A DNA stretch of 64,000 nt from DATIBQ01 sp964573395 (GTDB lineage Bacteria > Patescibacteriota > Minisyncoccia > Phycocordibacterales > UBA9973): the NCBI GenBank assembly GCA_964573395.1, contig CAZNJI010000001.1:57433-121432 (forward strand). Reading direction: 5' to 3'. A model generated the notes under the pieces. The model had not been told where the DNA came from. It worked only from the letters and a program-made list of their open reading frames with translations, and made no database searches. Shown piece after piece: positions 9,880 through 20,800 of this stretch (its first letter is position 1; each line of letters begins with the position of its first letter). Both the position numbers and the translations under genes were made by a program.

Positions 9880-12615
9880 ATGCATTCCGTACATACCCAC
9901 AAAAGAATCCGAATCGGAATCGTGGCAGCGGTTATTTTTTTGACTGCCGCAGTCGTTCTGGCGATTCACATCATTAATGGAAGCGCTTTGCCGAATCGAA
10001 TCCTGCACGATATCCGTCGCCTCTCTTCTCACGCCAGAGAAATGATCGTTCCATACAACATCAAGACGCCTGAGCTGTCTGCCGAAGCTGCACAGACCGT
10101 GCCAGTGCTGGTGTACCACGGCATCGGTTCGGATGATTCTCGCTATTCAATGAAGATAGCGCAGTTTCGAAACCACATGATCGCCCTAAAAGAAGCTGGT
10201 TTTCAAACTGCCTCGGCGGAAGATTTTTTCGCATTTCTTGAAGGAAAGAAAACCCTTCCGGCAAAATCATTCGTGCTGACGTTTGACGACGGACGGAAAG
10301 ATAGTTACTACAACGCCGATCCGATTCTCGCGCGCCTCGGCTTTTCGGCGGTGATGTTCGTTGCTCCCGGCCAGTCGCTGGTAGAGTCAACGGAGAAATA
10401 TTCTCGCTACTATTTAAATCCGATAGAGCTTTCCCGCCTCATGAAAACAGGGCGTTGGGAGATTGGTTCGCACGGCGTTCAGGAAAACGGGGGATACATA
10501 GCGATTGACGCGGAAGGTACTACGGGGCAGTTTTTGAGCAATAAAAAGTGGCTTCCAGATGTTCTGCACATTGAAACTGATGAAGAATACAACGCGCGCG
10601 TTTCGTATGAATTATCTCAATCAAAGCAATCGCTCGAACTTTTTACCGGAAAACCGGTTATCATGTTTTCATATCCATTCAGCGATTATGGGCAAGAAAG
10701 CCTCAACGCTTCTCGCGTTGCCAGTACGGCTATTAATGCGGCTGTCACAGATAACTACCGCTATGCCTTTCGCCAGCAGTGGGGATACGACAGCGGATAT
10801 ATCGGAAATCGCCCAGGAGATAATCCGCTGTTCTTGAAGCGCATCGAGCCGGCATCCGACTGGACCAATGAGCGACTTCTTTTGTTCTTGGAAGGCGGAG
10901 TCGACGTGTCTCTTGAAGAAGCAGCTCATCTGACGCTCGCTGAAAGCGCGCTTCGGTTTCGGGTTGCCTGGGGAGGAAAATCCGCCTTTGAATCGGAAAA
11001 AATTACCGTACAACCGGACGGAAACATTGCAAGCGTTGCCGCCATTCTTGACGGTACGCATACTTGGAAGAATTATCAGGTAACGATGGATGCATCGCTT
11101 GATACCGCTTCTTCAGTTGCACTCTATCTTAGATCGCAGGAGCCGGGAGAAGGGGTCCGCTGCCGCTTTTCCTCTGACGCTGTGTACATAGAAACAGTGA
11201 AAAATGATGTAGCAACGTATCGAAAGCAGTATTCGCTCCAGGAAGAAGTAGGGAAGAATCGCCGTCTGAGTGCAAGTATTTTTGGAAATACGGTCGGTTG
11301 TTTTGAGGAAGGCGTGCTAGTTGCAGCAGGGAACATTCCAAACGTACTGCCTATTGGCGGAACTGGTATTGAGTACTGGGCATACAACAACCGCGCACCG
11401 CTTGAAATCAGCTCTCTTTCCATTGTCCCAAGCGCGGCAATGAATGATTCACTGGTGAGCCAGTTTGAATCCCTTTCGGATAAATCGCTGGTTCGCGTGG
11501 TGCCAACGGCAGAACTGAAAGATGCATTGATAGCGGAATCGCCAAGAACTTTTCGGTATGCAGGGGAAAATCTCATAAACATGGAAACGTTCGTCCGTGG
11601 CGGTTCTGCAACGTATGGCGAAATCAGCGGTACGACTGCAAACATTATTCTTGCAAGGCAGGCAGCGGCCGGAGGGTTCTGGTTCTGGTCACCGCTTTCA
11701 GTTGCGCCACATCAAGAATATGCAATCGAGGCTTCCTATGAATCAACCATTGAAAGCGAGCTAATGGTGCGATACGGCACACAGAGCGGCACAGTATGGA
11801 AATCAATCCGCATGCTGCCGGCAGGATCATTTTCATACCAAGAGGTTATTGAAATTCCGGAAGGCGCTCAAACAATGGAGGTTCTTCAGGTGATTCGCGA
11901 TTCCGGAAGTTTGGCCGTTATTCATCCAAGCATCCGACTCTTGCAGTCTGGAAAATTCGCGCGCGGGATGGTAACGCTTTCATTTGATGACGGATATAAA
12001 TCATTTATGACCAATGCTCTGCCGGTACTTTCTGAATTTAAGATGCCAAGCACGGTTTCAATTATTACCAGCCATGTCGGCTATAGCCGGTATCTTTCCG
12101 CTCAAGACATAAACAGCATCAGCCGAAAAGGGCATGAGATTGCTGCCCATACTAGAACACATACGCATCTTTCGGAAAATCAGGAAGAAAGTTTGATTAC
12201 CGAGATTGTCGGCTCTTGGTATGATCTTTCAAAGGCCGGATACAAGATAACGTCATTCGTTTATCCGTACGGAAACTTCTCGCTCGATGCGAAGAATATT
12301 GCCGCAAGAAAGTTTTCTGGTGCGCGAACGGTCAGCCGGGGTTTTAATACGAAAAATACCGACCCGTACCTTCTGAAAGACCAGCTAGTAACCCGGGATA
12401 TTTCTGTTGTGGCTGTTCAAGAGTATCTTGCCACTGCAAACGCGAATCAATCATGGCTTATTCTTGAACTGCATGAAGTTTTGAAAGAAGACAGTCAAAA
12501 TGATTCAGAGTCAATTACGATTGCAAAATTACGTGAAATTTTAAAGGCTGTTCAGGATTCCGGGGTCGAAGTGGTAACGCTTGAAGAAGGCATAAGACAA
12601 TTAAAAGAGCGCTAA
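9880..12615 (+). CDS. Membrane-anchored protein with two NodB polysaccharide deacetylase domains
   Basis: A 911-residue protein with an N-terminal membrane anchor (about 9-31). The first NodB-like domain spans about 70-240 (VLVYHGIG, LTFDDGRKD at about 134, GSHGVQE). A jelly-roll and linker region follows (about 330-680). A second NodB domain covers about 690-905 (LSFDDGYKS at about 700, HTRTHTH at about 757). NodB enzymes remove N-acetyl groups from chitin, poly-GlcNAc or peptidoglycan using Asp plus two His as metal ligands. The second domain has the full set. The first lacks the second His of the H-x-x-x-H motif and may be inactive or binding-only. It is probably translated with the upstream synthase and would modify its polymer outside the cell. 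Confidence 0.85.
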   Translation: MHSVHTHKRIRIGIVAAVIFLTAAVVLAIHIINGSALPNRILHDIRRLSSHAREMIVPYNIKTPELSAEAAQTVPVLVYHGIGSDDSRYSMKIAQFRNHMIALKEAGFQTASAEDFFAFLEGKKTLPAKSFVLTFDDGRKDSYYNADPILARLGFSAVMFVAPGQSLVESTEKYSRYYLNPIELSRLMKTGRWEIGSHGVQENGGYIAIDAEGTTGQFLSNKKWLPDVLHIETDEEYNARVSYELSQSKQSLELFTGKPVIMFSYPFSDYGQESLNASRVASTAINAAVTDNYRYAFRQQWGYDSGYIGNRPGDNPLFLKRIEPASDWTNERLLLFLEGGVDVSLEEAAHLTLAESALRFRVAWGGKSAFESEKITVQPDGNIASVAAILDGTHTWKNYQVTMDASLDTASSVALYLRSQEPGEGVRCRFSSDAVYIETVKNDVATYRKQYSLQEEVGKNRRLSASIFGNTVGCFEEGVLVAAGNIPNVLPIGGTGIEYWAYNNRAPLEISSLSIVPSAAMNDSLVSQFESLSDKSLVRVVPTAELKDALIAESPRTFRYAGENLINMETFVRGGSATYGEISGTTANIILARQAAAGGFWFWSPLSVAPHQEYAIEASYESTIESELMVRYGTQSGTVWKSIRMLPAGSFSYQEVIEIPEGAQTMEVLQVIRDSGSLAVIHPSIRLLQSGKFARGMVTLSFDDGYKSFMTNALPVLSEFKMPSTVSIITSHVGYSRYLSAQDINSISRKGHEIAAHTRTHTHLSENQEESLITEIVGSWYDLSKAGYKITSFVYPYGNFSLDAKNIAARKFSGARTVSRGFNTKNTDPYLLKDQLVTRDISVVAVQEYLATANANQSWLILELHEVLKEDSQNDSESITIAKLREILKAVQDSGVEVVTLEEGIRQLKER

Positions 12616-12619
12616 ATGT

Positions 12620-12625
12620 TATACT
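12620..12625 (+). promoter_or_regulatory. -10 box (TATACT) before GH6 gene
   Basis: TATACT lies 14 bases before the ATG at 12640, just past the stop of the deacetylase gene. No convincing -35 box is seen, so it may be a secondary promoter inside an operon. Confidence 0.4.
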
Positions 12626-12639
12626 TTTAATCTAAATCC

Positions 12640-15618
12640 ATGACTACTACCACTACGAAGATCGTTCGCACCATTATTTTGGGACTCTGCGCTTTTTCTG
12701 CAGTAATTTTAGTACGTTATTTTTCCGTTGATCATCCGCGTACCGTGCATGTGTTTACTCCGGCTCCATCGTTTCGCGCTGCTGCGATTGATCCATTCGA
12801 GCAGGAATTTGCTGTTGAAGAGGTGGGAGCAATGTCTGAATCTTCACATAGCACGTTTTGGCTTAATTCCGGAGGCAGAATGACCGTACAGAACGGCATT
12901 GCAAAGACCATACAAGGCGATTTACCGGCAAGTGATCGATGGTATCAGGAATACGCCCGCACCAATGCGCTTGATACCGACGGAGGCTTGCATCCGCAGA
13001 ATTTGTTCCGTCTCGTTACCCGATCACAGTGGCAAGATGTCCGCCAGGAGGTATTTTTTAAAATAGAAAAAACGAATATGAGCGACAGTCCGAACCAAAA
13101 CGCGTCGAATGGTGTTTTGTTCTTTAATCGTTACAGAGATGCAGATAATCTCTATTATGTCGGTGTTCGCGTTGATGGAAATGCTGTTGTCAAAAAGAAA
13201 ATTAATGGTGTGTATTACACCTTGGGGTTGAATAAAATTGTCGATGGCGTGTATAATGAAGCGTCACATCCAAATCTCCTTCCAACCGATAAGTGGATTG
13301 GAATGAAAACGGAAGTAAAAAACGAAACTGATGGCACAGTAACCATCATTCTTTTTACCGACATTGGCCAAACTGGCACTTGGACGGAAGCACTCCGGGT
13401 CACTGATGATGGAAATCAATACGGTGGTCCTGTTTTCTCTGAAAGTGGTTTTGCGGGGATTCGATCTGACTTTATGGATTTATCATTTAGCTCATACACA
13501 GTCAGTGACATAGTTGCGAATGCTCCTACTGTCCAAGTAGATCAAGTACCGCCAACCCTCACGCTTCTCGGAAATGAAAAGGAGGTTGTTCTGGTGGGTG
13601 CACCGTACAACGACGCAGGGGTAACCGTCACTGACAACATAGATAAGAAGCCAACACTCGTTACGGCAGGGCTTCCGGTAAATACCCAAACGCCGGGAAA
13701 GAAGCAGGTTACGTACACCGCAACGGATGCCGCTGGGAACACCCAGTTTAAAAGCCGAACGGTAGAAGTAATTGCAAAAAGTGCGCCGCTCAGTGTTACT
13801 AACAAAACGCTTACCTGCGCGCAGCTGCTTGCTGCTTCAAGCTTCTACCGCGATAAGCACATGCAGGCGCTCCGTGAATATAACGCTCGCGTTGCCGCCA
13901 AAGATACCGCTACTGCTGAGACGCTTGAAACCATTGCCTGTACACCGCAGGCAATCTGGATTTCTAACTACACCGCCAGTACGGCAAATATTGAGTCTCA
14001 TGTAAAAAGCAGGATCGCCGATGCGGAAAAAGAAGGAAAACTTCCAGTGTTTGTTATCTACAACAGCCCGCATACCGGAACGTATAAATGGGGAAGCGGA
14101 TTAACGCCGGGGCAAGGCCATCTTGATTGGATTTCAGCGGTAGTTCGCGGTATTGGAAGTTCCAACGCGTGGGTGGTTGTCGAACCTGATTTAATTGGCC
14201 TTTCATTTGAATACAACAGTGCTGAGCGTCTTGCCGCTCGAACGGATATTAAAAATGCAGTCGAGAAACTGCAAAGTGCGCCGAATATTCGCGTGTATCT
14301 TGATGCCGGACATAGCAATTGGCGGGGAATTCAGGATGTTGCCAAAGCACTCAATGAATCCGGCATTGCTGCCGCTGATGGCTTCGCAACAAACATTTCA
14401 AACTTTCGTTTTACCAACAACGAAATTGATTACGGCAACCAACTCTCTGCTCTAGTTGGCGGAAAGTCGTTTATTATTGATACAAGCCGAAATGGAAATG
14501 GCCATTCTCAAACAAACGAATGGTGTAATCCGAGCGGCAGAAGTATTGGTCCGGCGCCAACACAGAATACGGGCTACGATAAAGTAGATGCTTTTGTCTG
14601 GATTAAGAATCCAGGAGAATCCGATGGAACTTGTAGTGGCGGTCCGACGCCAGGGCAATTCTGGCAGAGCTACGCGCTTGGATTGGTAGATACAGCGAAG
14701 AAACTTTCAGGAAATCTTGCACAGCAAGGGATTGTAACGGTAAGTAAAAACGTTAGTGCAAACCCCACGCCAACTCCTGCACCAACCCCAACGCCAACAC
14801 CCCCGCCGGCTCCTGCGCCAAAACCAGGGCCGGTAATTATTTCAGACGGAACAGATTCACGTCCAAACATTCCTGCAACGCCTACACCTACCCCTGCACC
14901 AACCCCAACGCCAACACCCCCGAAACCTACCACGCCAACCCCTGCACCTACTCCTGCTCCCGTTGCGCCAAAGCCGGCTCCGGCAACTCCAAAACCTACT
15001 CCAGCTCCAACGCCGAAACCAACTCCTGCACCATCTGCTCCTGTAGCCAGTAGCGGTGGAGGCGGAGGGGGAGGCGGCGGAGGTCGATCATCATCTGTAT
15101 CTCAAACTCCTAAAGTCATTTCTTTAAACGATACAGCAACAGTGAATCGATTGAGAACGTCTGAACAATTGAAAAATTTAAATTCAGTGGCAGTTAAAGA
15201 TTTTACAGCAGAAGGTATTGTTCCACCTCCACCTGAAGTAATAGCAATGCTTCAAGTGCCAGTAACTGCAATTGGCCCAGGAGTTACAGAAGAAAAAATT
15301 GAAATTGCCCGTGAACGAATTACTAATAGTCCGACTGGTGCAGGAATCATTGGAAAATCCATTGGTAATAATTTATCCTTCGGCGCACGCGGAACCGAAG
15401 TAGCTGAACTCCAAGTTTTTCTTGCTAAATTCCCAGAACTATATCCGGCTGGTCTAGTAACAGGGTACTACGGAAAACTGACCCGTGAAGCAGTGCAACG
15501 ATTCCAGGTTTCGAACGGTATTTTTATTACCCCGCCAGCAGTGGGTACGGCAGGATACGGCTCGGCTGGCCCGCGCACTCGAACGCTTATCAATCAGATT
15601 CTCTTGGGGGCAAATTAA
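12640..15618 (+). CDS. Secreted GH6 beta-1,4-glucanase with DUF5011 and peptidoglycan-binding domains
   Basis: A 992-residue exported protein: N-terminal membrane/signal segment (about 8-28), jelly-roll domain (about 60-290), DUF5011-type Ig domain (about 305-380), glycoside hydrolase family 6 domain (about 390-690), a Pro/Thr/Ala-rich linker (about 705-805), a Gly run, and a PG_binding_1 domain (about 910-990). GH6 landmarks: [10 protein letters not shown] (general acid Asp), YLDAGHSNW (about 555), [25 protein letters not shown] and [12 protein letters not shown]. The usual R-D-C loop after the first strand is replaced ([15 protein letters not shown]), so the auxiliary Asp seems absent. GH6 enzymes cut cellulose-like chains. 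Beside two synthases it may trim or release the cell's own polymer while tethered to the wall. Confidence 0.9.
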   Translation: MTTTTTKIVRTIILGLCAFSAVILVRYFSVDHPRTVHVFTPAPSFRAAAIDPFEQEFAVEEVGAMSESSHSTFWLNSGGRMTVQNGIAKTIQGDLPASDRWYQEYARTNALDTDGGLHPQNLFRLVTRSQWQDVRQEVFFKIEKTNMSDSPNQNASNGVLFFNRYRDADNLYYVGVRVDGNAVVKKKINGVYYTLGLNKIVDGVYNEASHPNLLPTDKWIGMKTEVKNETDGTVTIILFTDIGQTGTWTEALRVTDDGNQYGGPVFSESGFAGIRSDFMDLSFSSYTVSDIVANAPTVQVDQVPPTLTLLGNEKEVVLVGAPYNDAGVTVTDNIDKKPTLVTAGLPVNTQTPGKKQVTYTATDAAGNTQFKSRTVEVIAKSAPLSVTNKTLTCAQLLAASSFYRDKHMQALREYNARVAAKDTATAETLETIACTPQAIWISNYTASTANIESHVKSRIADAEKEGKLPVFVIYNSPHTGTYKWGSGLTPGQGHLDWISAVVRGIGSSNAWVVVEPDLIGLSFEYNSAERLAARTDIKNAVEKLQSAPNIRVYLDAGHSNWRGIQDVAKALNESGIAAADGFATNISNFRFTNNEIDYGNQLSALVGGKSFIIDTSRNGNGHSQTNEWCNPSGRSIGPAPTQNTGYDKVDAFVWIKNPGESDGTCSGGPTPGQFWQSYALGLVDTAKKLSGNLAQQGIVTVSKNVSANPTPTPAPTPTPTPPPAPAPKPGPVIISDGTDSRPNIPATPTPTPAPTPTPTPPKPTTPTPAPTPAPVAPKPAPATPKPTPAPTPKPTPAPSAPVASSGGGGGGGGGGRSSSVSQTPKVISLNDTATVNRLRTSEQLKNLNSVAVKDFTAEGIVPPPPEVIAMLQVPVTAIGPGVTEEKIEIARERITNSPTGAGIIGKSIGNNLSFGARGTEVAELQVFLAKFPELYPAGLVTGYYGKLTREAVQRFQVSNGIFITPPAVGTAGYGSAGPRTRTLINQILLGAN

Positions 15619-15647
15619 AAAACCGCCCTGTATGCAAGGCGGTTTTT
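15618..15647. terminator. Bidirectional rho-independent terminator
   Basis: A ten-base-pair stem, AAAAACCGCC with GGCGGTTTTT, around a ten-base loop. It sits between the convergent GH6 gene and the acidic repeat protein gene and can serve both strands. Confidence 0.85.
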
Positions 15648-15659
15648 CTGTTCCTTTAC

Positions 15660-17267
15660 TTATCGTCTAAATGGTTCTTTCTGAGAGAAGGGCGCACCGG
15701 GTGCCGGATGAACGAGTTCAGAAGGAGGGAATTCGGGAATATTCAATTCAGGGCACTTAATCATGTTAATCCATCGCTTCGTTGTTTTATACACGAATCC
15801 AGTACCGGTTTCATCAATCGGGCCAACCTGTTTCCATGGATTCAATACATTCGTTGCTTCTCTTACCTGGAACTGCTTCACTGCCTGGTAGCTTCCTGGT
15901 CCGTATACGCCATCAACCACCAAGTTTGCATTCATGTATTCATTCAAGAAAGTCTGAAGCCGCACGACATTTGCGGTATCGTTCGGGGACCCCCAGCGAA
16001 TGTAGCTGGTAATATATTCGCCACACGCTTCTTCACCAAGAATTTCTCCTGGCGGATTAGGGCGTGAACCACTTCTTCGGCTACTGCCACTGCTTCCCCC
16101 GCTGCCGCCGTTTCCATTGTCATCATCGTCAGACTCATCATCATCGTTCGGATCGTAGGTGTCATCATCGTCTGCGTTACCGTCGGTATGGCATCCTGGG
16201 TCGGCTTCGTCTATGAGCTCATCGCCGTCGTTGTCCGCTTCGTCGCTGCACTCCGGGTCGGTATCTCCGCCTCCGCCGCCGTTTCCATCTTCATTAGTCT
16301 CATCATCGTCGGTTGGCACATATGAATCTGGGTTATCTGCATCGCCATCAGAGTGGCATCCCGGATCCGCCGCATCAATCAATTCATCATCGTCATTGTC
16401 TGCCTCATCGCTGCATTCCGGATCGCCTCCTCCCGTTCCGCCTCCGTCAGGGCAATCAAAAGCAATCTCTACGACCAGATCATTAAAATCATAGTCGCCA
16501 TTGCTTACCATGTCTTCAAACGCCAAAATGTAATTATCTGGGCGCGGATTATAGGTAACAACCTGGTCTTTATTATTCGCATTAAGGGAATTTTGGGCTG
16601 CAATTGGAATAGGGGCAGCGCCTTCATCTGAAGTTTGGATTGCGAAGCCAATGCTTGTTATCGAGTCGTCCGGAATGACGAATTCGTATGAGTCTCCGCT
16701 TGCCGCTTCCTCAGTTTCGTCAAATCCTGGAACTTCCCCTTTTCGAAAGAGCGGGGTAAACGTGCTAAGGTCGCCGTTCGTATAGTAGCCGAACACGTTT
16801 CCATTCTGCGCCGCCTCATCGATGAATGCCGCCGTCACGGTGATTTCTTCTCCTTCGGTCACGCTCCAGAGCTGGTATTGGGTTTGGTCCACTGTTACGT
16901 CTATCTGGTCATCGGGGAATTTTTCATCGAGTACCTCTTGCAGCGTTTTTTCGGTTCCGATGCTCGGTCCGAATTCCTCTGCCGCATCGTCATCCAAAGA
17001 GTCGGGCGTGGTGCATGAATTCTCCGCAACAAGCAGGATGCTTGGCGATTCTTCTTGAACAATCGCCTCGGATTTAGTTTGCTCCGTTTCCTCTGGGTCT
17101 GGTTCAGGAGTTTCTACCGGAACATCTTCAAGAGGGGAAGTAACTTCTTCCGTTTGAGGTTCTGCTGGCGACACTTCTTGTCCGAAGGCAAAAAATGAAT
17201 CTGTATTGAAAGTAAGAAAACTTAGTGCGAGAAACAATCCAATTCCGTAATGTAAAAATTTTTTCAT
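15660..17267 (-). CDS. Secreted acidic wall protein: DUF4114-like, calcium-type repeats, peptidoglycan-binding
   Basis: A 535-residue protein with a signal peptide (about 1-30), an acidic Pro/Glu region, a DUF4114-like domain (about 110-275, ending FEDMVSNGDYDFNDLVVEI), two near-identical Asp-rich repeats (about 285-385) and a C-terminal PG_binding_1-like domain (about 405-520). Each repeat has the frame C-S-D-E-A-D-N-D-x-D-E-L-I-D-x-A-D-P-G-C, resembling thrombospondin type 3 calcium-binding repeats. DUF4114 is often found in secreted or adhesive proteins. It is probably a calcium-stiffened surface protein held on peptidoglycan. A GGAG lies 7 bases before the ATG, one of very few Shine-Dalgarno-like motifs here. 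It is transcribed towards the GH6 gene. Confidence 0.8.
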   Translation of the reverse strand: MKKFLHYGIGLFLALSFLTFNTDSFFAFGQEVSPAEPQTEEVTSPLEDVPVETPEPDPEETEQTKSEAIVQEESPSILLVAENSCTTPDSLDDDAAEEFGPSIGTEKTLQEVLDEKFPDDQIDVTVDQTQYQLWSVTEGEEITVTAAFIDEAAQNGNVFGYYTNGDLSTFTPLFRKGEVPGFDETEEAASGDSYEFVIPDDSITSIGFAIQTSDEGAAPIPIAAQNSLNANNKDQVVTYNPRPDNYILAFEDMVSNGDYDFNDLVVEIAFDCPDGGGTGGGDPECSDEADNDDDELIDAADPGCHSDGDADNPDSYVPTDDDETNEDGNGGGGGDTDPECSDEADNDGDELIDEADPGCHTDGNADDDDTYDPNDDDESDDDDNGNGGSGGSSGSSRRSGSRPNPPGEILGEEACGEYITSYIRWGSPNDTANVVRLQTFLNEYMNANLVVDGVYGPGSYQAVKQFQVREATNVLNPWKQVGPIDETGTGFVYKTTKRWINMIKCPELNIPEFPPSELVHPAPGAPFSQKEPFRR

Positions 17268-17417
17268 AGGCTAACTCCAACGTTACATGCCATCAGTTTC
17301 CTGACAGTTTCTGCTAATACTTAGAAATCGTACGCTCTGCCTGTGGAAAGTGTCAATAGCCATTTTTTTAATAGTGGTTATACTAAAGGCAGTGTAGTGT
17401 TTTTGGTTAATGTCTTT

Positions 17418-17450
17418 TGACATCTTTTTTGTTTGTGTTAAAGTGCAAGG
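17418..17450 (+). promoter_or_regulatory. Probable promoter of glycoconjugate operon
   Basis: TTGACA beginning at about 17418 is followed after about 16 bases by TAAAGT, in the 197-base intergenic space before gtrA. The -35 box is perfect and the -10 box imperfect. The rest of the intergenic region shows no further gene. Confidence 0.5.
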
Positions 17451-17464
17451 CTCGGAAATAATCT

Positions 17465-17884
17465 ATGAAAAAGCTTTTCGGAGAATTGGGACGGTTTGGA
17501 CTCGTCGGGGGAATCAATACCCTGGTGGATCTCGGAGTGTTCAATTTGCTTATTTTTTTCTCCGGCCAAAACATTGAAAGACACTACACTCTCTTTAAGG
17601 CACTATCGTTTACTGTTGCTGTCGTTAATAGCTTCATCCTGAATAAGTTTTTCGTCTTCAGAAGCAAGGAAACAGCGGCTAGTAAGATTTTCCCCTTCCT
17701 CATCGTCAGTCTAGGGGGGCTTGCTTTAAATAGCCTATTTGCATCGTTCATTTTCCACCAACTTAATGCCGCGTACGGACAAGCCGACGTGAAATTTCAC
17801 GCCAACGTAGCGGCAATTATTAGTACCGGGGTCGTAATGGTCTGGAATTTTCTTGGTTACAAGAAAATTGTATTTAAACTATGA
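17465..17884 (+). CDS. gtrA: GtrA family membrane protein (polyprenyl-sugar flippase-like)
   Basis: A 139-residue protein with four predicted membrane segments and the GtrA-family opening GRFGLVGGINTLVDLGVFNLL, whose GxxNT-type motif is characteristic. GtrA proteins are thought to move polyprenyl-phosphate-linked sugars across the membrane for glycan decoration. It overlaps the next gene by four bases (ATGA). That gene begins with a dolichol-phosphate-sugar-synthase-like domain, the classical partner of GtrA, so the two would make and flip a lipid-linked monosaccharide. No Shine-Dalgarno motif is seen. Confidence 0.88.
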   Translation: MKKLFGELGRFGLVGGINTLVDLGVFNLLIFFSGQNIERHYTLFKALSFTVAVVNSFILNKFFVFRSKETAASKIFPFLIVSLGGLALNSLFASFIFHQLNAAYGQADVKFHANVAAIISTGVVMVWNFLGYKKIVFKL

Positions 17885-20800
17885 AACCAGTCTTCTTATC
17901 GATAATTATACCGGCGTATAACGAAGCGAAGCGCATCGGCTCCACCCTCAGAAGTATCGACGAGTATTTACGAGATAAGGAGTATACGTACGAAATTATT
18001 GTAGTGAGCGATGGTTCTTCTGATGACACCGAAACGGTTGTTTCAGGCCTCGCGTCGGAGGTACGGAACCTCGTGCTTCTCTGCAATAGGGTTAATAGCG
18101 GAAAAGGGTATGCAGTGAAGTGCGGCATGCTCAAAGCAACGGGAGAATACCGGTTATTTCTTGATGCTGACCACTCAACGCATATCAGTAATCTAGAAAG
18201 TTTCCTTCCGGAAATTCAGGGTTCTGATGCAAGTGTTATTGTTGGGTCAATCGCGCTCCAAACGTCAAAAAGTATCGACCGTGCCGGATGGTACCGGAAA
18301 ATTCTTCGGCCGATTTCGAAAAAAATCATCCATTCATTTTTACGCGTCGGGGTCAAGGATACCCAGCGCGGTTTCAAGCTCTTTACAAAACGGGCCGCGG
18401 AAATTATTTTTCCAAAAAGTGATAGTAAGGGGTTTCTGTTTGATGTTGAACTCTTAGTTATCGCCACCCATAACAACATGGTGGTAAAGGAATTGCCTGT
18501 TGATTGGGATAATCCGGCTGGGTCGAAAATCAAGCTCTCTTCGTACATAAAAGCGTTTGTTGATTTCTTGAAAATCGTCGGAAAAAAAATAAGCGGTAAA
18601 TACCGCTCTGCGTCGCATTTCCTCATTCAGCATTTCGATGAAGAAACTGAGAGTATAAAAGGAAAAGGGTTTTTCTATAAGAACAAAGAATTCGTCCACC
18701 ATAGCAATCTGCACCACACCCAGACGGCGCTCTATAACCTGCTGAGTTCGCAGAAGATTTTTATCGTGCTCCTGGTTGGCATTTTGGCAATCGGGTTCAT
18801 TATCGATTGGCATGCAACGCTGGTTGCCATCATTGCAACCCTTACCATCGTGTACTTCCTCGATCTTCTGTTCAATGCATTTTTAATTTACCGAAGCTTC
18901 GCCAAGAATCCGGAGATTGCGGTAAGTGGACAGGAGCTATCAGCACTCTCAGATGCAGCACTGCCAACCTATACTATTTTCTGTCCGCTCTACAAAGAGT
19001 GGCAAGTGGTGCCGCAGTTCGTCTCTGCAATGCAAGCACTCGACTACCCCGTCGAAAAACTTCAGGTGATGTTCCTGTTGGAAGAAAATGATGTCGAGAC
19101 GATTGAAAAAATCCGCGAGTACGATTTGCCGGAACATTTCGAAATTGTCGTGGTGCCGCACTCAAAGCCAAAAACGAAGCCGAAAGCAATGAACTATGGC
19201 CTCAAGCATGCGCGAGGGGAATACTTGGTAATTTACGATGCTGAAGATGTCCCCGAGCCCGATCAGCTCAAGAAGGCCGTTCGCGCTTTTGAGAAAGTAA
19301 AAGAAAACGTTGTCTGCATCCAGGCAAAGCTGAATTTTTACAATCCGCACCAAAATGTATTAACCCGCGCTTTTACGGCTGAATACTCGCTGTGGTTTGA
19401 CCTGGTGCTTCCGGGATTGCAGTCGCTCAATGCGCCGATTCCGCTTGGCGGCACGTCGAATCATTTCAAGGTTTCGGCGCTTCGGGAGCTTTCCGGTTGG
19501 GACGCGTTTAACGTAACTGAAGATGCCGATCTGGGTATGCGGCTTGCAAAGCGCGGCTACCGAACGGCAATTCTTGATTCAACCACGCATGAAGAGGCAA
19601 ATTCCGGCCTCTGGAACTGGTTCAATCAGCGCAGCCGCTGGATCAAGGGCTACATTCAAACCTATTTCGTGCACACGCGCGATCATGAAAAATTCCTTGA
19701 GAAAGGGAAACTGAAAGACGCGATTATCTTCCATTTGAATATCGGCGGAAAGATTCTTTCAATGTTTATCAACCCATTCATGTGGCTTCTCACCGCTTCC
19801 TACTTCCTGTTCCGGGAAACCGCCGGGCCGTTCATTGAAACGCTCTTCCCGACAACAGTGCTCTATCTTGGCGTATTCTCGCTCGTGTTCGGAAATTTCC
19901 TCTACATGTACTATTACATGATCGGCTGCATGAAGCGCGGTTACACCGGGCTCGTAAAGTATGCGTTCGTCATTCCATTCTATTGGCTCGGCATGAGCGC
20001 CGCTGCCTGGCGGGCGCTCTACGAAGTAGTGGTGAATCCGCACTACTGGTCCAAGACGGTGCACGGGCTGCACCTGCAGAAAGAAAAAGGAGAGCCGGAA
20101 ATTCTTGAAGATATCGAAACAAACGCCGAACAGATTCCGCAGTACTTCTGGACAAGAGTGCGGCAATCCATTTTTTCAGGCGCCGGCGTGCTGGTGGTGG
20201 CAACCATTATCGCAAACGTCTTCAATCTGCTTTTCAACATTTATCTTGGCAATCGGCTCTCGCTTGAAGAATTCGGCGTTATTACGGCGCTTAATACGCT
20301 CGTGTATTTAATTAGCATCGTGGTGAGCGCGTACGGAACGACCATCGTCCACCAAGTGGCGCACCTGGTCGGGCGAATGAGCCAGTTTGCCGGGTTTTCA
20401 TACTTTAAAAAGATTAGAGCCTACGGCTTCCTGATCGCCATTGCTGCTGCGGCGCTCTGGCTGTTCCTCACGCCAGCAATCGCGAATTACCTGCACATTT
20501 CAAACAGCCTCCTCGTTGCGTCATTCGCGCCGGCGATTATCGCGGTCTTGCTTGCTTCAGTGAATCGCGGTTATCTCCATGGCAGCCTGTTCTTCAAAAG
20601 CATTGCCATTATCGTTTTAGTCGAAGTGATAGCAAAGCTTGGGTTGGCGATTTGGTTCGTTGAATCCAAGATTCAATGGTTTGCGGCATTATCATTGCCG
20701 ATTTCAATGATTATTGCCTACCTCATATCGCTTTTCATGGTGAAGCGCCCGGAGAAAGTGCCGCTTGATCGTTCAACCCAGAAAGATTTCTCATTCTCAT

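Noticed and set aside
14760..15080. Pro/Thr-rich and Gly-rich tract as a CRISPR or separate repeat array
   Set aside because: It is an in-frame coding linker of the GH6 protein with irregular repeat units.
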